Below are positions 33,254 through 42,467 of a stretch of DNA of 58,795 nt, one piece after another. Numbering within the stretch: the first letter of the stretch is position 1; each line of letters opens with the position of its first letter. The DNA lies in contig MFJR01000013.1 in assembly GCA_001780955.1 (NCBI GenBank), forward strand, positions 34,506 through 93,300, given 5' to 3'. The notes beneath the pieces were generated by a model. The model made no database searches and was not told the origin of the DNA. It saw only the letters and a program-made list of their open reading frames with translations. This stretch comes from Candidatus Gottesmanbacteria bacterium RIFCSPLOWO2_01_FULL_39_12b (lineage in GTDB: Bacteria; Patescibacteriota; Microgenomatia; 2-02-FULL-39-11). Both the position numbers and the translations under genes were made by a program.

Positions 33254-33958
33254 TTACGGTAAGAATTTTCCCGGCGTATCCATCACTACTCTAGCCGGAA
33301 CTCCCAAGGCTAACTTTCGATCAGGTATATCTTTGGTCACCACGGCTCCAGCCCCCACTACCGCATATCTCCCTACTACAACTGCCGGCAAAAGAACGGC
33401 TCCACCCCCAATGAGTGCTCCTTTTTTTACCCTGGGTCCTTTATGAGTGATATGTATCGCTCTCCCGAATGAATTGTCGTTACTCGTTACCACGTGAGTA
33501 CTGATAAAGACGTCATCTTCTACAACCATCTCGCCCGTCAGATGAGTCAAATCAAGGATCTTACAATTTTTCCCGACCTGTGTATGATAATTAATCGTTA
33601 CGTGCCGGGCAATCAGAGTCTTACTACCTATGACACACTCTTCCCGAATATGAGCTCCGTCCCCGATAAGACAGTTTTCTCCGATAGTTGTACCTCTAAA
33701 TATTACTGCATTGGTACCTATATATGTTTTTTTACCGATGTGAAGAGGTGGCAACTTTGTATTCAATTTACGGGTAATCGCTTTTGAAGAAACCGGTAAT
33801 TTACCTAGCACCGCCCCATCTTCAATCACACACCCGTCATCAATGATCGTATCTTTATAGACAACAATATTGTTTTTGAAAATGCAATTATTTCCTATTT
33901 TCACACTCTCACCGAGAATACAATTGTGGCCAAATACAGCACGTTTTTTATTTGACAT
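33254..33958 (-). CDS. Left-handed beta-helix (hexapeptide) acyltransferase
   Basis: A 234-aa protein made almost wholly of hexapeptide repeats ([LIV]-G-x4: VKIGNNCIFKNNIVVYKDT, TIGENCLIGDGAHI, VIGSKTLIARHVTIN, ALIGGGAVLLPAVVVG). It is a WbbJ/WlbB-like O- or N-acyltransferase acting on a nucleotide sugar or glycan. The His in HVVTSNDNSF is a candidate catalytic residue. It overlaps the upstream dehydrogenase gene by 11 nt. Confidence 0.88.
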   Translation of the reverse strand: MSNKKRAVFGHNCILGESVKIGNNCIFKNNIVVYKDTIIDDGCVIEDGAVLGKLPVSSKAITRKLNTKLPPLHIGKKTYIGTNAVIFRGTTIGENCLIGDGAHIREECVIGSKTLIARHVTINYHTQVGKNCKILDLTHLTGEMVVEDDVFISTHVVTSNDNSFGRAIHITHKGPRVKKGALIGGGAVLLPAVVVGRYAVVGAGAVVTKDIPDRKLALGVPARVVMDTPGKFLP

Positions 33959-34748
33959 AAGAAGTTTTTTTCTTTCGCCGGTAATAGGTTACCCAGGATG
34001 AAAGTTTCTTCTCCTCAGATGAAAAAAGGTTCCGAAATATCACATCTGCCGTATCAACCCCAATAAAATCGAGAAGTTCAAAAGGACCCATGGGGTGTTT
34101 GAGAGATTTTTTGATAATGGTGTCAACAGTAACTTCAGAAATACCCCCACGGATAACTAGGTCAACTGCAGATAGTAGAGCCGAAAAAAGGATAGTGTTG
34201 GCAACAAAACCTGGAATATCCTTTACAACTTCGTACTCATACCCGAGCTGATCTAAAAAAAGGAGAAGTTTCGCAAGAAGTTGTTTTTGAAATTTATCTG
34301 CCGGAATTACTTCCAAAAAAGAGATGGCTTGGGGGGGATTGAAAAAATGTAGACCAATAAGCTGTTCTTCAAGATGACCTTTCTTTGCCAGTTCACCAAT
34401 AGAGAACGATGAGGTAGTTGTACCGACAATAGTCTTTTTATTGATATGTTTTTTTAGCTTTTGATATACATTTACTTTCTCTTGAAAATCCTCTGAAATC
34501 GCCTCGATAATTACGTCGCAGTGAGAAAGATCTGAATACCTCAGAACATAGGTTATATCAAGAGGAATCTGCTTGGGAAATTTTCGTTTCTGATAGTCTA
34601 AAAACTCTTTTTTGAGTCTTGGAATACGCTCTTTTCTCCGCACGTAAATTTTAGGACGTATTCTCTTTTTCAAAAAAAGCTTGATAAGTCCTTTGGCAAT
34701 TTGCCCGCTTCCCACGATTCCTACCGAGATATGTAACACCTTTTTCAT
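33948..34748 (-). CDS. 3-hydroxyacyl-CoA dehydrogenase homologue in a glycan operon
   Basis: A 266-aa protein. VGIVGSGQIAKGLIKLFL is the NAD-binding GxGxxG. CDVIIEAISEDFQEKVNVY and GLHFFNPPQAISFLEVI are family signatures (3HCDH_N), and VKDIPGFVANTILFSALL with HPMGPFELLDFIGVD is the C-terminal domain. The His of LHFFNPP is the expected catalytic base. Its place between a GT2 and an acyltransferase argues for a role in making an unusual acyl or carboxy-sugar group, not in beta-oxidation; this is inference. Confidence 0.88.
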   Translation of the reverse strand: MKKVLHISVGIVGSGQIAKGLIKLFLKKRIRPKIYVRRKERIPRLKKEFLDYQKRKFPKQIPLDITYVLRYSDLSHCDVIIEAISEDFQEKVNVYQKLKKHINKKTIVGTTTSSFSIGELAKKGHLEEQLIGLHFFNPPQAISFLEVIPADKFQKQLLAKLLLFLDQLGYEYEVVKDIPGFVANTILFSALLSAVDLVIRGGISEVTVDTIIKKSLKHPMGPFELLDFIGVDTADVIFRNLFSSEEKKLSSWVTYYRRKKKTSYVK

Positions 34749-35474
34749 TCACTTTTCATATTCCTTTTTAACCATTAATTTCCACCAGAGCTTAAAAAGA
34801 TTAAGTCCGGTGTAAAATAACCTTTTAAAGTTAAAGAATTGGCTTTTACCGCTGGTTCGGAAGTAATGATGTACAGGTATTTCCGCAATATTATAACCCA
34901 GATAATCAATCTTTTTAACCAGTTCTACGCAGATTGAGCCAGTATTTTCGAACAGAATCACTCTATCAAAAACACTTTTTCTTATGAGGCGAAAGTCACA
35001 ATCAGTATCCATTAGAGGTAATTGGAAAGCGAATTTGACAAAATGATGATAGATGTTTCCGGCCACTATTCTAAACCAGGGATCGCTTCTTTTGATCTTA
35101 TAACCATTTACCATTCCTGTTCCATCTTTCATAGCTTCATAAAGTTTGGTTAGCTCTCTCGGATCATACTGCGCGTCACAATCGGTATAAAAAATGAGGT
35201 CTTTAGTCGCTTCCGAAAAACCGGTCCTTAGCGCCCCGCCATACCCTCTATTTTTCGCATGGTCAATTATTCTTATTCTTCCTTTCAAAGAGGTCTTAAT
35301 AATCATCTCTAATGCCTCTCGATCTTGCGGATTACTCCTGTCGTTAATAATTAAAACTTCCCAATCATCTGTTAATTTTTCCACTGTGGCCACTGCCAGG
35401 CCAATGAGACTTCCTACCGTCCCCCAATCGTTTAAAAAGGGAAAAAAAATTGATATTGAAGGATTTTTTTTCAT
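34749..35474 (-). CDS. GT2 glycosyltransferase (DPM1-like)
   Basis: ATG 35474 (MKKNPSISIFFPFLNDWG) is preferred; the longer frame from 35519 would overlap the methyltransferase gene by 41 nt. INDRSNPQDREALE, YGGALRTGFSEATKDLIFY, TDCDAQYDPREL (DxD) and MDTDCDFRLIRKSVF are as in polyprenyl-phosphate glycosyltransferases. The TGA stop is directly followed by the ATG of the dehydrogenase gene. Confidence 0.88.
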   Translation of the reverse strand: MKKNPSISIFFPFLNDWGTVGSLIGLAVATVEKLTDDWEVLIINDRSNPQDREALEMIIKTSLKGRIRIIDHAKNRGYGGALRTGFSEATKDLIFYTDCDAQYDPRELTKLYEAMKDGTGMVNGYKIKRSDPWFRIVAGNIYHHFVKFAFQLPLMDTDCDFRLIRKSVFDRVILFENTGSICVELVKKIDYLGYNIAEIPVHHYFRTSGKSQFFNFKRLFYTGLNLFKLWWKLMVKKEYEK

Positions 35475-35478
35475 ATCT

Positions 35479-36141
35479 TTAGCCTTTTTTTTGAGCAACA
35501 ATAAACATTTGTTTTCCAAAAATTGGGAAAAGAAACGGCATCTTCAAGTATAGCTTAACTAACAATGGTATCTTTGGTAAACGATCGGCAATTGTATTGG
35601 GAACAAATCTGGGTAGGCAAATTTTAATTAGATATTCCAAAGAAGTTAATACTTCAACTATGCTACGATCGCTTACGGGAGTCAGATGATCGAAATAATC
35701 CCAGAAATCGCTTGTCGAGAAACGGATGTTTGGATTAAGGATTAGTAGCATACCGCCCTTTTTTAGCACTCTTTTCACCTCTAAAAACACTTTGATGATA
35801 TCATCTTTTGAAGGAAGATGTTCTAATAAACAACCCATAAATACAACATCAATATTACTTAGCTCATTTGGAAGTTTCGAGGCATTACAAACATATACTC
35901 TCACATTTTTATTGGCATGCTGTATGACTCTTTTATTAAGATCGACCGCATATTTTCTCCGGCAAGTAATATGATTTATAAATTCGCAATGACCTGCGGC
36001 AATATCCAGAACACTATCGCTTTCTTTTACATATTGCTGGAGAAAATCTTTACATAGGACCTGCCAGATCTCATTTTTCTTTTTTTCATCCCGTGGTGAA
36101 TAACGGATCTTATAGATAGCATCAAGAATATTGTTTAACAC
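35479..36141 (-). CDS. Class I SAM-dependent methyltransferase
   Basis: A 220-aa protein with the SAM-binding motif I SVLDIAAGHCEFINHI (about residues 41-56) and motif IV NIDVVFMGCLLEHLPSKDDI, then VKRVLKKGGMLLILNPNIRF. It is typical of Methyltransf_11-type enzymes acting on sugars, lipids or quinones. It is the first gene of the minus-strand operon that runs to 30250, so a glycan or sugar substrate is likely. Only 35 bp separate its start from the divergent GT2. Confidence 0.88.
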   Translation of the reverse strand: MLNNILDAIYKIRYSPRDEKKKNEIWQVLCKDFLQQYVKESDSVLDIAAGHCEFINHITCRRKYAVDLNKRVIQHANKNVRVYVCNASKLPNELSNIDVVFMGCLLEHLPSKDDIIKVFLEVKRVLKKGGMLLILNPNIRFSTSDFWDYFDHLTPVSDRSIVEVLTSLEYLIKICLPRFVPNTIADRLPKIPLLVKLYLKMPFLFPIFGKQMFIVAQKKG

Positions 36142-36176
36142 ATTCTGTAGTATAATTTAATATCTTTTAATTCACA

Positions 36177-36905
36177 ATGACTCCAAAGTTCTCCGTTATA
36201 TTACCGGCCAGAAATGAGGCAGCGAATTTAGGAAAATTAATATCTTCTTTAATCTCAAAATATAAAGGTTTAATAAATGAAATTATTATCGTTGAAGACT
36301 GTTCTACCGATAAAACTCTTGAAATAGCTTTGCTGCTACAGACAAGATATCCAAAATATATCAAAATAATAAAACGTAAATCCCCGCCGGGTGTGGGTTT
36401 AGCCTTACGGGATGGTATGAAAAACATTTCTCATAAAAGTCATTATGTATTATTCATGGACTCTGACTTTCTAATAAACATCCCTGATATTGCTAAAATG
36501 ATTGCCAAAATTCCTCAATATGACGGTGTAGTCGGTTCCCGTTTTATGAGTGCAAACAGCTTGCTTAATTACCCTAAACTAAAATTCATCGCTAACCGCT
36601 CATATCACTTTTTAACCCGTCTGTTTCTCGGGATAAAACACACTGATTTAACCAATAATTTTAAACTTTATCAGACTGAGTTGGTTCACAAAATTTATCC
36701 CTTCCTTACCTCTTCTGACTTTTCTGTGAACTCTGAAATTGGTTATTATCCGGTTTTACTGGGAGCAAAAATTGGGGAAGTGCCCGTAAAATGGCAAGAA
36801 AGATCAAAACAGATGGGTGTCTCCAAATTTAAACTTTTTCTTGTTGGTCCGTCTTACCTAAATGTTTTTTTAAAACTGATATTGATGAAAATCAAACTTT
36901 TATGA
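36177..36905 (+). CDS. GT2 glycosyltransferase (DPM1-like)
   Basis: A 242-aa protein with SVILPARNEAANLGKLI, VEDCSTDKTLEI, GVGLALRDGM, LFMDSDFLI (DxD) and GSRFMSANSLLNYPKLK, the usual series in polyprenyl-phosphate glycosyltransferases. The TGA stop overlaps the next ATG (ATGA), so it is coupled to the GT-C-like gene at 36902, a donor-maker and user pair. A TATAAT box at 36151-36156 may be its promoter. Confidence 0.88.
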   Translation: MTPKFSVILPARNEAANLGKLISSLISKYKGLINEIIIVEDCSTDKTLEIALLLQTRYPKYIKIIKRKSPPGVGLALRDGMKNISHKSHYVLFMDSDFLINIPDIAKMIAKIPQYDGVVGSRFMSANSLLNYPKLKFIANRSYHFLTRLFLGIKHTDLTNNFKLYQTELVHKIYPFLTSSDFSVNSEIGYYPVLLGAKIGEVPVKWQERSKQMGVSKFKLFLVGPSYLNVFLKLILMKIKLL

Positions 36906-38515
36906 ATAAATCCTTATACCGTTTTATTTTATATTTTCTAATCGCTAATATCTTTTTAGTTTTAGCTTACCTTCCGCTTATGGTCAAAAACGCCCGCGTT
37001 CCTTCAAACAGGTTTAACCCTTTGGTTTCTACATGGGCCCATGATTATTATCTTTATCTATCTGTAATCACTCAGGGTAAAAACGGGTTCTGGTTATATC
37101 ACGATCCCTACACTACAGAACCGACAAAATCAGGGATATTTTATATCTTTTATATTGGAGCAGGCAAAATTGCGTCAATCTTTAATCTTTCATCGCCTGT
37201 TACCTACCATCTCTCAAGTATTATCTCGGCAGAACTGTTTATCATACTAACCTACGTTTTAGCTTCACAAATTGTCGGACCGAAAACTGGTTTTTGGGCC
37301 GGTATTATGGCGTTATCCGGTACTTTCGCTCCCCTAATTTTTTTTGAGAAGACGGCCGCCTTTCCGATTGGAGTAAACTTTGACGCTTTGGAAAGGCTCA
37401 TAGACATTCCCCATTATATTTTTGGACAAGCCATGTTACTGGCATCAGTCATTAGCCTTATTTATTTTTTTAGAAGCTCAAAGCTTGAATATATAATTCA
37501 AACAGCCATATTTTCATTCATCGGGGGAATAATTTTACCTTCAAGCCTTCTACCTCTAATTTTTGCTCTGCCTCTAATTTTGATTATCCTGTATAGAAAT
37601 ACTTATTTAGGTATTTTAAACAGAAAGTTTGTGCTTAACATAACGTCTGGAATCATTATAACAATGCTTTCCAGTGCTTTGGCTGCGTTATTGGTTAAGC
37701 TCCAGGAAAAGCAAGGTTTTCCCTGGAATATCTGGACTGATTGGAATATAGCCAGATGGAATTTGTACGAGCCGCACTTTAACAGCTATCTTTTCTTATC
37801 TTTTGGAATATTGCCGATACTTGCAATCCCTTCAATGATTAAATTCATTAAATCCAAAACAATTGAAAAAAACTATATAGTCATTTGGGCACTTCTGCCT
37901 TATCTTCTTTTACCGTTTGTAGATTTATTACAAATCCCAAAAATCAGGCTTATCCAAGAAGCGCCATTCCTTCCTTTTGCTATTTTAGCAAGTACTACTA
38001 TCTTTTCTACAATATCTTTTCAAAGGAAAAATATTTTTAGGCTGATTCTAATAATATTTTTCCTGTCAACGACGTTACCTGTTTCCCTGTCACTTCTTAC
38101 AACCCGTATTAATCAATCCAGAAAAGAATCATTTTCCAGGTCAAATAACCATATTTATATTCCTAATCAAGAATATTCTGCAATATCGTATATTGCGCAA
38201 AACCTGCCAATAAATTCTATTATCCTGGCAAATCAAAGAATGGGAAGTATCATTCCCGCTTTTACTCCAGTGGTTAGTTTCTTAGGCCATCAAAACCAGA
38301 CGAAAAACTTTTCTCAAAAACTCTTGGAAACGGAGGCTTTTTATAAAGACTTACAAAACGAGGTTCAAACCAAAAACTTTCTTATTACCAATAAAATTAA
38401 TTATGTCTACTTTGGATTAGATGAAAACGAGTTAGTCTCTGAAAAATTCAGTTTTAGTTTTCTCAAACCAATTTTTAACAACCAAAATATTATTCTTTAC
38501 CAGGTTAATCTTTAA
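36902..38515 (+). CDS. GT-C-like membrane protein (paralogue family 1)
   Basis: A 537-aa polytopic protein. HDYYLYLSVITQGKNGFW and YTTEPTKSG in the first loop, and IIPAFTPVVSFLGHQNQT with INYVYFGLDE at the C-terminus, are the family 1 signatures. It is translationally coupled to the GT2 before it (ATGA), which supports a polyprenyl-phosphate sugar donor. It overlaps the convergent SGNH gene by 11 bp. No palindromic insertion seen, unlike most family 1 genes. Confidence 0.8.
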   Translation: MNKSLYRFILYFLIANIFLVLAYLPLMVKNARVPSNRFNPLVSTWAHDYYLYLSVITQGKNGFWLYHDPYTTEPTKSGIFYIFYIGAGKIASIFNLSSPVTYHLSSIISAELFIILTYVLASQIVGPKTGFWAGIMALSGTFAPLIFFEKTAAFPIGVNFDALERLIDIPHYIFGQAMLLASVISLIYFFRSSKLEYIIQTAIFSFIGGIILPSSLLPLIFALPLILIILYRNTYLGILNRKFVLNITSGIIITMLSSALAALLVKLQEKQGFPWNIWTDWNIARWNLYEPHFNSYLFLSFGILPILAIPSMIKFIKSKTIEKNYIVIWALLPYLLLPFVDLLQIPKIRLIQEAPFLPFAILASTTIFSTISFQRKNIFRLILIIFFLSTTLPVSLSLLTTRINQSRKESFSRSNNHIYIPNQEYSAISYIAQNLPINSIILANQRMGSIIPAFTPVVSFLGHQNQTKNFSQKLLETEAFYKDLQNEVQTKNFLITNKINYVYFGLDENELVSEKFSFSFLKPIFNNQNIILYQVNL

Positions 38516-39689
38516 TCAATTTCTGATCTATGAGGTAATCGCTTATGGTTTCTGCGGTAATCTTATTACCCAGGTTATTAAAATGGGCATCATTGACAAA
38601 ATAAGGATATCCCCTGCTCTTTTGTTTATCAAATACAGGATATAAATCAAGATAGGCAATATTATTACTTTTAAAAAACTCTCCAAGTCTTTTCTGTAAG
38701 AAATCTTTATTCCCCTCAGGCGGATTATAGGTAAATCCGTATTTCCCGCTCACGTTTGTATAAAGCTGTAAATCACCAGGAAGCAAAACTACGACCAGGG
38801 GAATCTGATTATCCAGGACAAGTTTATTGATGGCAGTGAGTACTTTATATGCCCTCTGCTCTTCAGGATAAAAGTAATGTAGGCAATCAGGATCCAACAC
38901 ACAATGCCGTTTCAACTCACTTTTTGGAAGCTGCAAATCCGGATCAGGAATTAGATTATATTTTTTCTGTAAAAAATCGGCCAATAGAATAAATAAATGT
39001 GAATCGCGTAAGACCGGGTATCTGTATTTAAAAGCGATATTTTTATTCCGCCAAATCTTCCAGTCAACCATATTACAACAGGAAATTACTTTTTGTGGCA
39101 GACCCTGGGAATCCATCTTTTCCCAAACCGTTTCAGAAAAATCCTGGATATCGTTTAAGACAAAAAAACCCATTATGATTAAGTCTGGTTTAAGCATCAG
39201 CCCTCTTTTTTTAAGGTATACATAATAGCTGTCAGGGCTAAATCCATCGGCGTAACCGGCGTTTATCACTTCAATATTTTGAAGTTTTTTTCTAAGTTCC
39301 TGTTCCAAAAGAAACGGATAAGTATTTTGATCGGAAACCCCGTGACCGAAAGTAAATGAATCTCCAAGAACCAGTATCCTCTTTGTCTTTGGCTCTTTCT
39401 CCAGGCTAAACTCTCTACCACGATAACCATGACTGTTTAGCGTGGCGTAAGTATTAAAATCGCCCAGATAATATTTCATGAGGCATTTATGGTTTTTTAA
39501 AAGCGTGAAGGGCAGATCAGGATCTTTGGTAAAGCAATCAAAAGTCAATGTTTTAGCATTTACAAAAGTCAACTGAGGTTTAATATATTTTACGATCACT
39601 TCGGCAATAAGAAGTGAGAATAAAAATCCAAGAAAAGTTATCCCTATTCTTACTATAATTTTTTTAATATGTTTTCGATCATCTCGCAT
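38505..39689 (-). CDS. SGNH/GDSL-type hydrolase (AlgX/DltD-like esterase), membrane-anchored
   Basis: A 394-aa protein with one N-terminal helix (IIVRIGITFLGFLFSLLIAEV) and an extracytoplasmic SGNH domain. LVLGDSFTFGHG holds the nucleophile Ser, NAGYADGFSPDSYYV the Gly block, FVLNDIQDF the Asn block, and NDAHFNNLGN the Asp-His pair. Such enzymes add or remove O-acetyl groups on surface glycans and often work with acyltransferase-3 proteins, one of which lies next (39775). The N-terminal helix starts at residue 10. Confidence 0.85.
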   Translation of the reverse strand: MRDDRKHIKKIIVRIGITFLGFLFSLLIAEVIVKYIKPQLTFVNAKTLTFDCFTKDPDLPFTLLKNHKCLMKYYLGDFNTYATLNSHGYRGREFSLEKEPKTKRILVLGDSFTFGHGVSDQNTYPFLLEQELRKKLQNIEVINAGYADGFSPDSYYVYLKKRGLMLKPDLIIMGFFVLNDIQDFSETVWEKMDSQGLPQKVISCCNMVDWKIWRNKNIAFKYRYPVLRDSHLFILLADFLQKKYNLIPDPDLQLPKSELKRHCVLDPDCLHYFYPEEQRAYKVLTAINKLVLDNQIPLVVVLLPGDLQLYTNVSGKYGFTYNPPEGNKDFLQKRLGEFFKSNNIAYLDLYPVFDKQKSRGYPYFVNDAHFNNLGNKITAETISDYLIDQKLIKD

Positions 39690-39774
39690 ACACTCCTACA
39701 AAACTTCCCGCAGTCTCCCGGTCGTTGAGAAAGGGGAAAAGACAGAAATGCCGGATTGTTTTTTTTCATACGGA

Positions 39775-40758
39775 TTATCTACCCAACTTTCTGATCGAAC
39801 TGTTTAAAAAATAACTTACAAGAGTATAAATATACCCTATCATCAAAGAAAATAAAACTGATAAGGCAAAAACTCCAATAAACTGAATAGGAGAAACTAT
39901 TGGATACTTGGTTGCCTGGTCTAAAAAAAAATAATGCAAAAGATAAATAAAAATTGAATATCTTCCCAATATGGACAAAATATAGCCAATTCCCTTTTTA
40001 AGGGGTAACAACTCAAGGCTTTTTTTAACCAGTAAAAGCAAAGCTATAGACCAAAGAATAAGATGTATGTTGGTTGCCCTTATCAATAATACGCTTGTTG
40101 TATTGATAATTACCTCATAGTAAATAAACACCGTAGCAAGGGTCGCGATCACGATTGCATTTTCATGAAAAATCTTCTTTGCATACAAGATTCCCAACCA
40201 AAAGACAAAGAAATAATAACCGCCGAAAATCATAGCCATCGAATAAAACGGCCATATATGTATTTGACGCATAAATACCTTATCAGAAAGGAAAAAAACT
40301 ACCAGTATAAGAAGAACAAACCAATATTTATTTTTTATTTTTGAAACCAAGATGTATAAAAAAGGGAATAAAAGATAAAGCTCGAGTAGAAGATTAATAA
40401 AATAGTATGTCGGTTGGGCGGAAAAATTAACTATTTCCGTAAGTATTTGTTGAGCGTTAATCTTTGGATAATTGTAGTAAGTATAGATAACCAAAGTTGC
40501 CAAAACATAAGGAATGATTATTGCCGAAGCTCTTTTTAACCAGAAAAGGAGAATAAAAACAAGCGGAGGACTTGTTTTTTTCATAGAAGAAAACGTGTTT
40601 GTCACAGCGGATAAGAAAACAAACCATGTTATGGAAAAGAAAGAATGTTGCCAAAGATAAATATTCTGAAATTTGGGGTAAATGAAAGAAGCGTGATCAA
40701 AGACTACTGCCAGGATAGCCAAACCCTTCATGATATCGATCCAACCTTCTCTTTTCAT
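39775..40758 (-). CDS. Acyltransferase-3 family membrane O-acyltransferase
   Basis: ATG 40758 gives MKREGWIDIMKGLAILAVVF, the family's N-terminal motif (R..D..K/RG.AI..V), with DHASF carrying the usual His; a TTG at 40782 is an alternative. About ten helices follow; 327 aa is normal. With the SGNH protein it forms a probable glycan O-acetylation pair (OafA/OatA-like function split in two proteins). Confidence 0.85.
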   Translation of the reverse strand: MKREGWIDIMKGLAILAVVFDHASFIYPKFQNIYLWQHSFFSITWFVFLSAVTNTFSSMKKTSPPLVFILLFWLKRASAIIIPYVLATLVIYTYYNYPKINAQQILTEIVNFSAQPTYYFINLLLELYLLFPFLYILVSKIKNKYWFVLLILVVFFLSDKVFMRQIHIWPFYSMAMIFGGYYFFVFWLGILYAKKIFHENAIVIATLATVFIYYEVIINTTSVLLIRATNIHLILWSIALLLLVKKSLELLPLKKGIGYILSILGRYSIFIYLLHYFFLDQATKYPIVSPIQFIGVFALSVLFSLMIGYIYTLVSYFLNSSIRKLGR

Positions 40759-40835
40759 AAATCCAGATAATGTAACACTCAATATAGCAAATACAAAAAA
40801 TTATTGTAAGATATTACTTGTTGACTAAAATTTCC

Positions 40836-42467
40836 ATGAATAAGTTGCTGCTAATATTAACATCAAAAACTACTTTTTTTATATTAACCACACTTTTAAT
40901 ACTGGGACTCAATCTCTTTCCTCTTATTTCTCATATTAAACATGCACCGCCTGGTCGCACCTTCGGCCTCATCCATAATAACGTCCAGGATTTTTATTTC
41001 TACCAATCACTTATGAATGAGGGGGCAAACGGAAGCTGGCTGACGTATGACCCCTATACTTCTGAAAACCATAAGCCTTCTGTTATTTTTTCATATTTTC
41101 TGGCTTTAGGTAAAGTCAGCAGTTTATTAGGACTTTCTAATGCTGTTACTTATCATTTATTAAGAATTATTCTTGGGTTTTTATTTCTTCTTGCTTCTTA
41201 CTTCTTAATTCTAAATTTCTCATCATTCCATCGTAAACTTACCTATCTATTATTTCTCTTTGCCGCACCCCTTATGAACGGAGATAAACCTTTTATGAAC
41301 TGGTGGACGGGGGTAGATCCGATCAGACGCGTGGCGTATCTTCCTCATCACATGGCCGGCAGTTTACTTCTGGTACTGTCAATAATTTTTCTTATTAAAT
41401 TCTTTAAATCAGGGCATAACAAATATCTTTTATATGCAATAGTAATTGCTCCGATACTTGCCTTTATCCATACTCCTAGTCTATTTATTTTACTTTTAAT
41501 TCTCCCTCCGACGTTGGGTTTACAGATAGCCTTAAAACACCTCGCGGGTGGCAGGCTGATCCCGCTTAGCGGGAGAAGCCATGACTCCCGCGAGGTGGAG
41601 AAACCGATAATTGGCTTACTTGTTTATTGTTTAATTGGGTTTTTTTTACTTATCTTGATGGTTTCCCTAACCAAAACCGGCTTTCCCTGGAGTCAGTATA
41701 TCGATTGGGAAAAAAGATTGCAATTCCCTTTAGATAAAGAACTTATTGGCGCTTTAGGCTATCTTTTCCCCTTCGCTCTTATTGGCGGAATTAAAGCGGT
41801 CTTATCTAAAAGGTTTGATCTGATTCTTATATTTTGCTGGCTTTTTATACCAATTCTTTTTATTCCTTTTGCACCAAGACTTAATATTTCAAACATCCGT
41901 TTGATTCAAGGGACACCGTATTTACCATTGGCAATTTTAGCAGTGATGGGCATAATAACAATCGAAAAATTCTTGAAAAAATTTTCAAGGTTACTGTGTT
42001 ACTGTGTTACTGTGTTACTGGCGTTACTATTTATAATCTTCACCTACCCTACTCTCTCCTGGAGCCTCAAAGATCAAATCAGGGAATACTGGCCGATTTT
42101 TGGCAACGTTTATCTTGATAACAGGCTTAAGTATGCTTTTGAGTTTATCAATAAAAATTTTCCTGCTCATACCGTAACCCTCGCCACGTTTTACACCGGT
42201 AACTATTTACCGGCTTCTACTAATACAGTCAGCTTTATAGGACACTTCGGATATACATATAATATTGATGAAAAACAAACCTCGGTACAAAAATTCTTTG
42301 AAAATAAAATGCTGGAAAAAGAGGCTAAAGAATATCTTCTGAACAACAAAATTACTCTTGTCTTTCAAGGCCCTGAAGAAAAGCCTATATATAAAGACAA
42401 ACTTTACCCAGAAATCCTAAAACCTGTCTACGATAAGGAAGAAGTCACTTTGTACGTTTTAAAGTAA
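40836..42467 (+). CDS. GT-C-like membrane protein (paralogue family 1)
   Basis: From ATG 40836 the protein is 543 aa; TTG 40818 is less likely. VQDFYFYQSLMNEGANGSW with YTSENHKPS in the first loop, and TGNYLPASTNTVSFIGHFG with VFQGPEE at the end, are the family 1 signatures. A 60-bp in-frame element with perfect 11-bp inverted ends (41538-41597) adds 20 residues (LAGGRLIPLSGRSHD). An 8-bp tandem array (41990-42021) encodes the LLCYCVTV part of a membrane helix. It overlaps the convergent vapC by 23 bp. Confidence 0.8.
   Translation: MNKLLLILTSKTTFFILTTLLILGLNLFPLISHIKHAPPGRTFGLIHNNVQDFYFYQSLMNEGANGSWLTYDPYTSENHKPSVIFSYFLALGKVSSLLGLSNAVTYHLLRIILGFLFLLASYFLILNFSSFHRKLTYLLFLFAAPLMNGDKPFMNWWTGVDPIRRVAYLPHHMAGSLLLVLSIIFLIKFFKSGHNKYLLYAIVIAPILAFIHTPSLFILLLILPPTLGLQIALKHLAGGRLIPLSGRSHDSREVEKPIIGLLVYCLIGFFLLILMVSLTKTGFPWSQYIDWEKRLQFPLDKELIGALGYLFPFALIGGIKAVLSKRFDLILIFCWLFIPILFIPFAPRLNISNIRLIQGTPYLPLAILAVMGIITIEKFLKKFSRLLCYCVTVLLALLFIIFTYPTLSWSLKDQIREYWPIFGNVYLDNRLKYAFEFINKNFPAHTVTLATFYTGNYLPASTNTVSFIGHFGYTYNIDEKQTSVQKFFENKMLEKEAKEYLLNNKITLVFQGPEEKPIYKDKLYPEILKPVYDKEEVTLYVLK
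41538..41597 (+). repeat. 60-bp in-frame inverted-repeat element
   Basis: Ends CACCTCGCGGG and CCCGCGAGGTG match perfectly; a central CCCGC-TTA-GCGGG hairpin lies at 41561-41573. Length equals 20 codons. Confidence 0.88.
41990..42021 (+). repeat. 8-bp tandem repeat (GTTACTGT)
   Basis: Four units, the last with one change (GTTACTGG). It is preceded by CTTGAAAA-AA-TTTTCAAG (41972-41989), a perfect palindrome. As 8 is not a multiple of 3, changes of unit number would shift the frame of the GT-C-like gene. Confidence 0.8.

Noticed and set aside
35474-35519. Longer GT2 start at 35519
   Set aside because: It would overlap the methyltransferase gene by 41 nt; ATG 35474 gives the usual GT2 N-terminus directly before the nucleotide-binding motif.
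15648-42021. Clusters of short repeats as a possible CRISPR array
   Set aside because: The repeats are 7-9 bp tandem units without spacers, or isolated palindromes; no repeat-spacer periodicity exists anywhere in the window.
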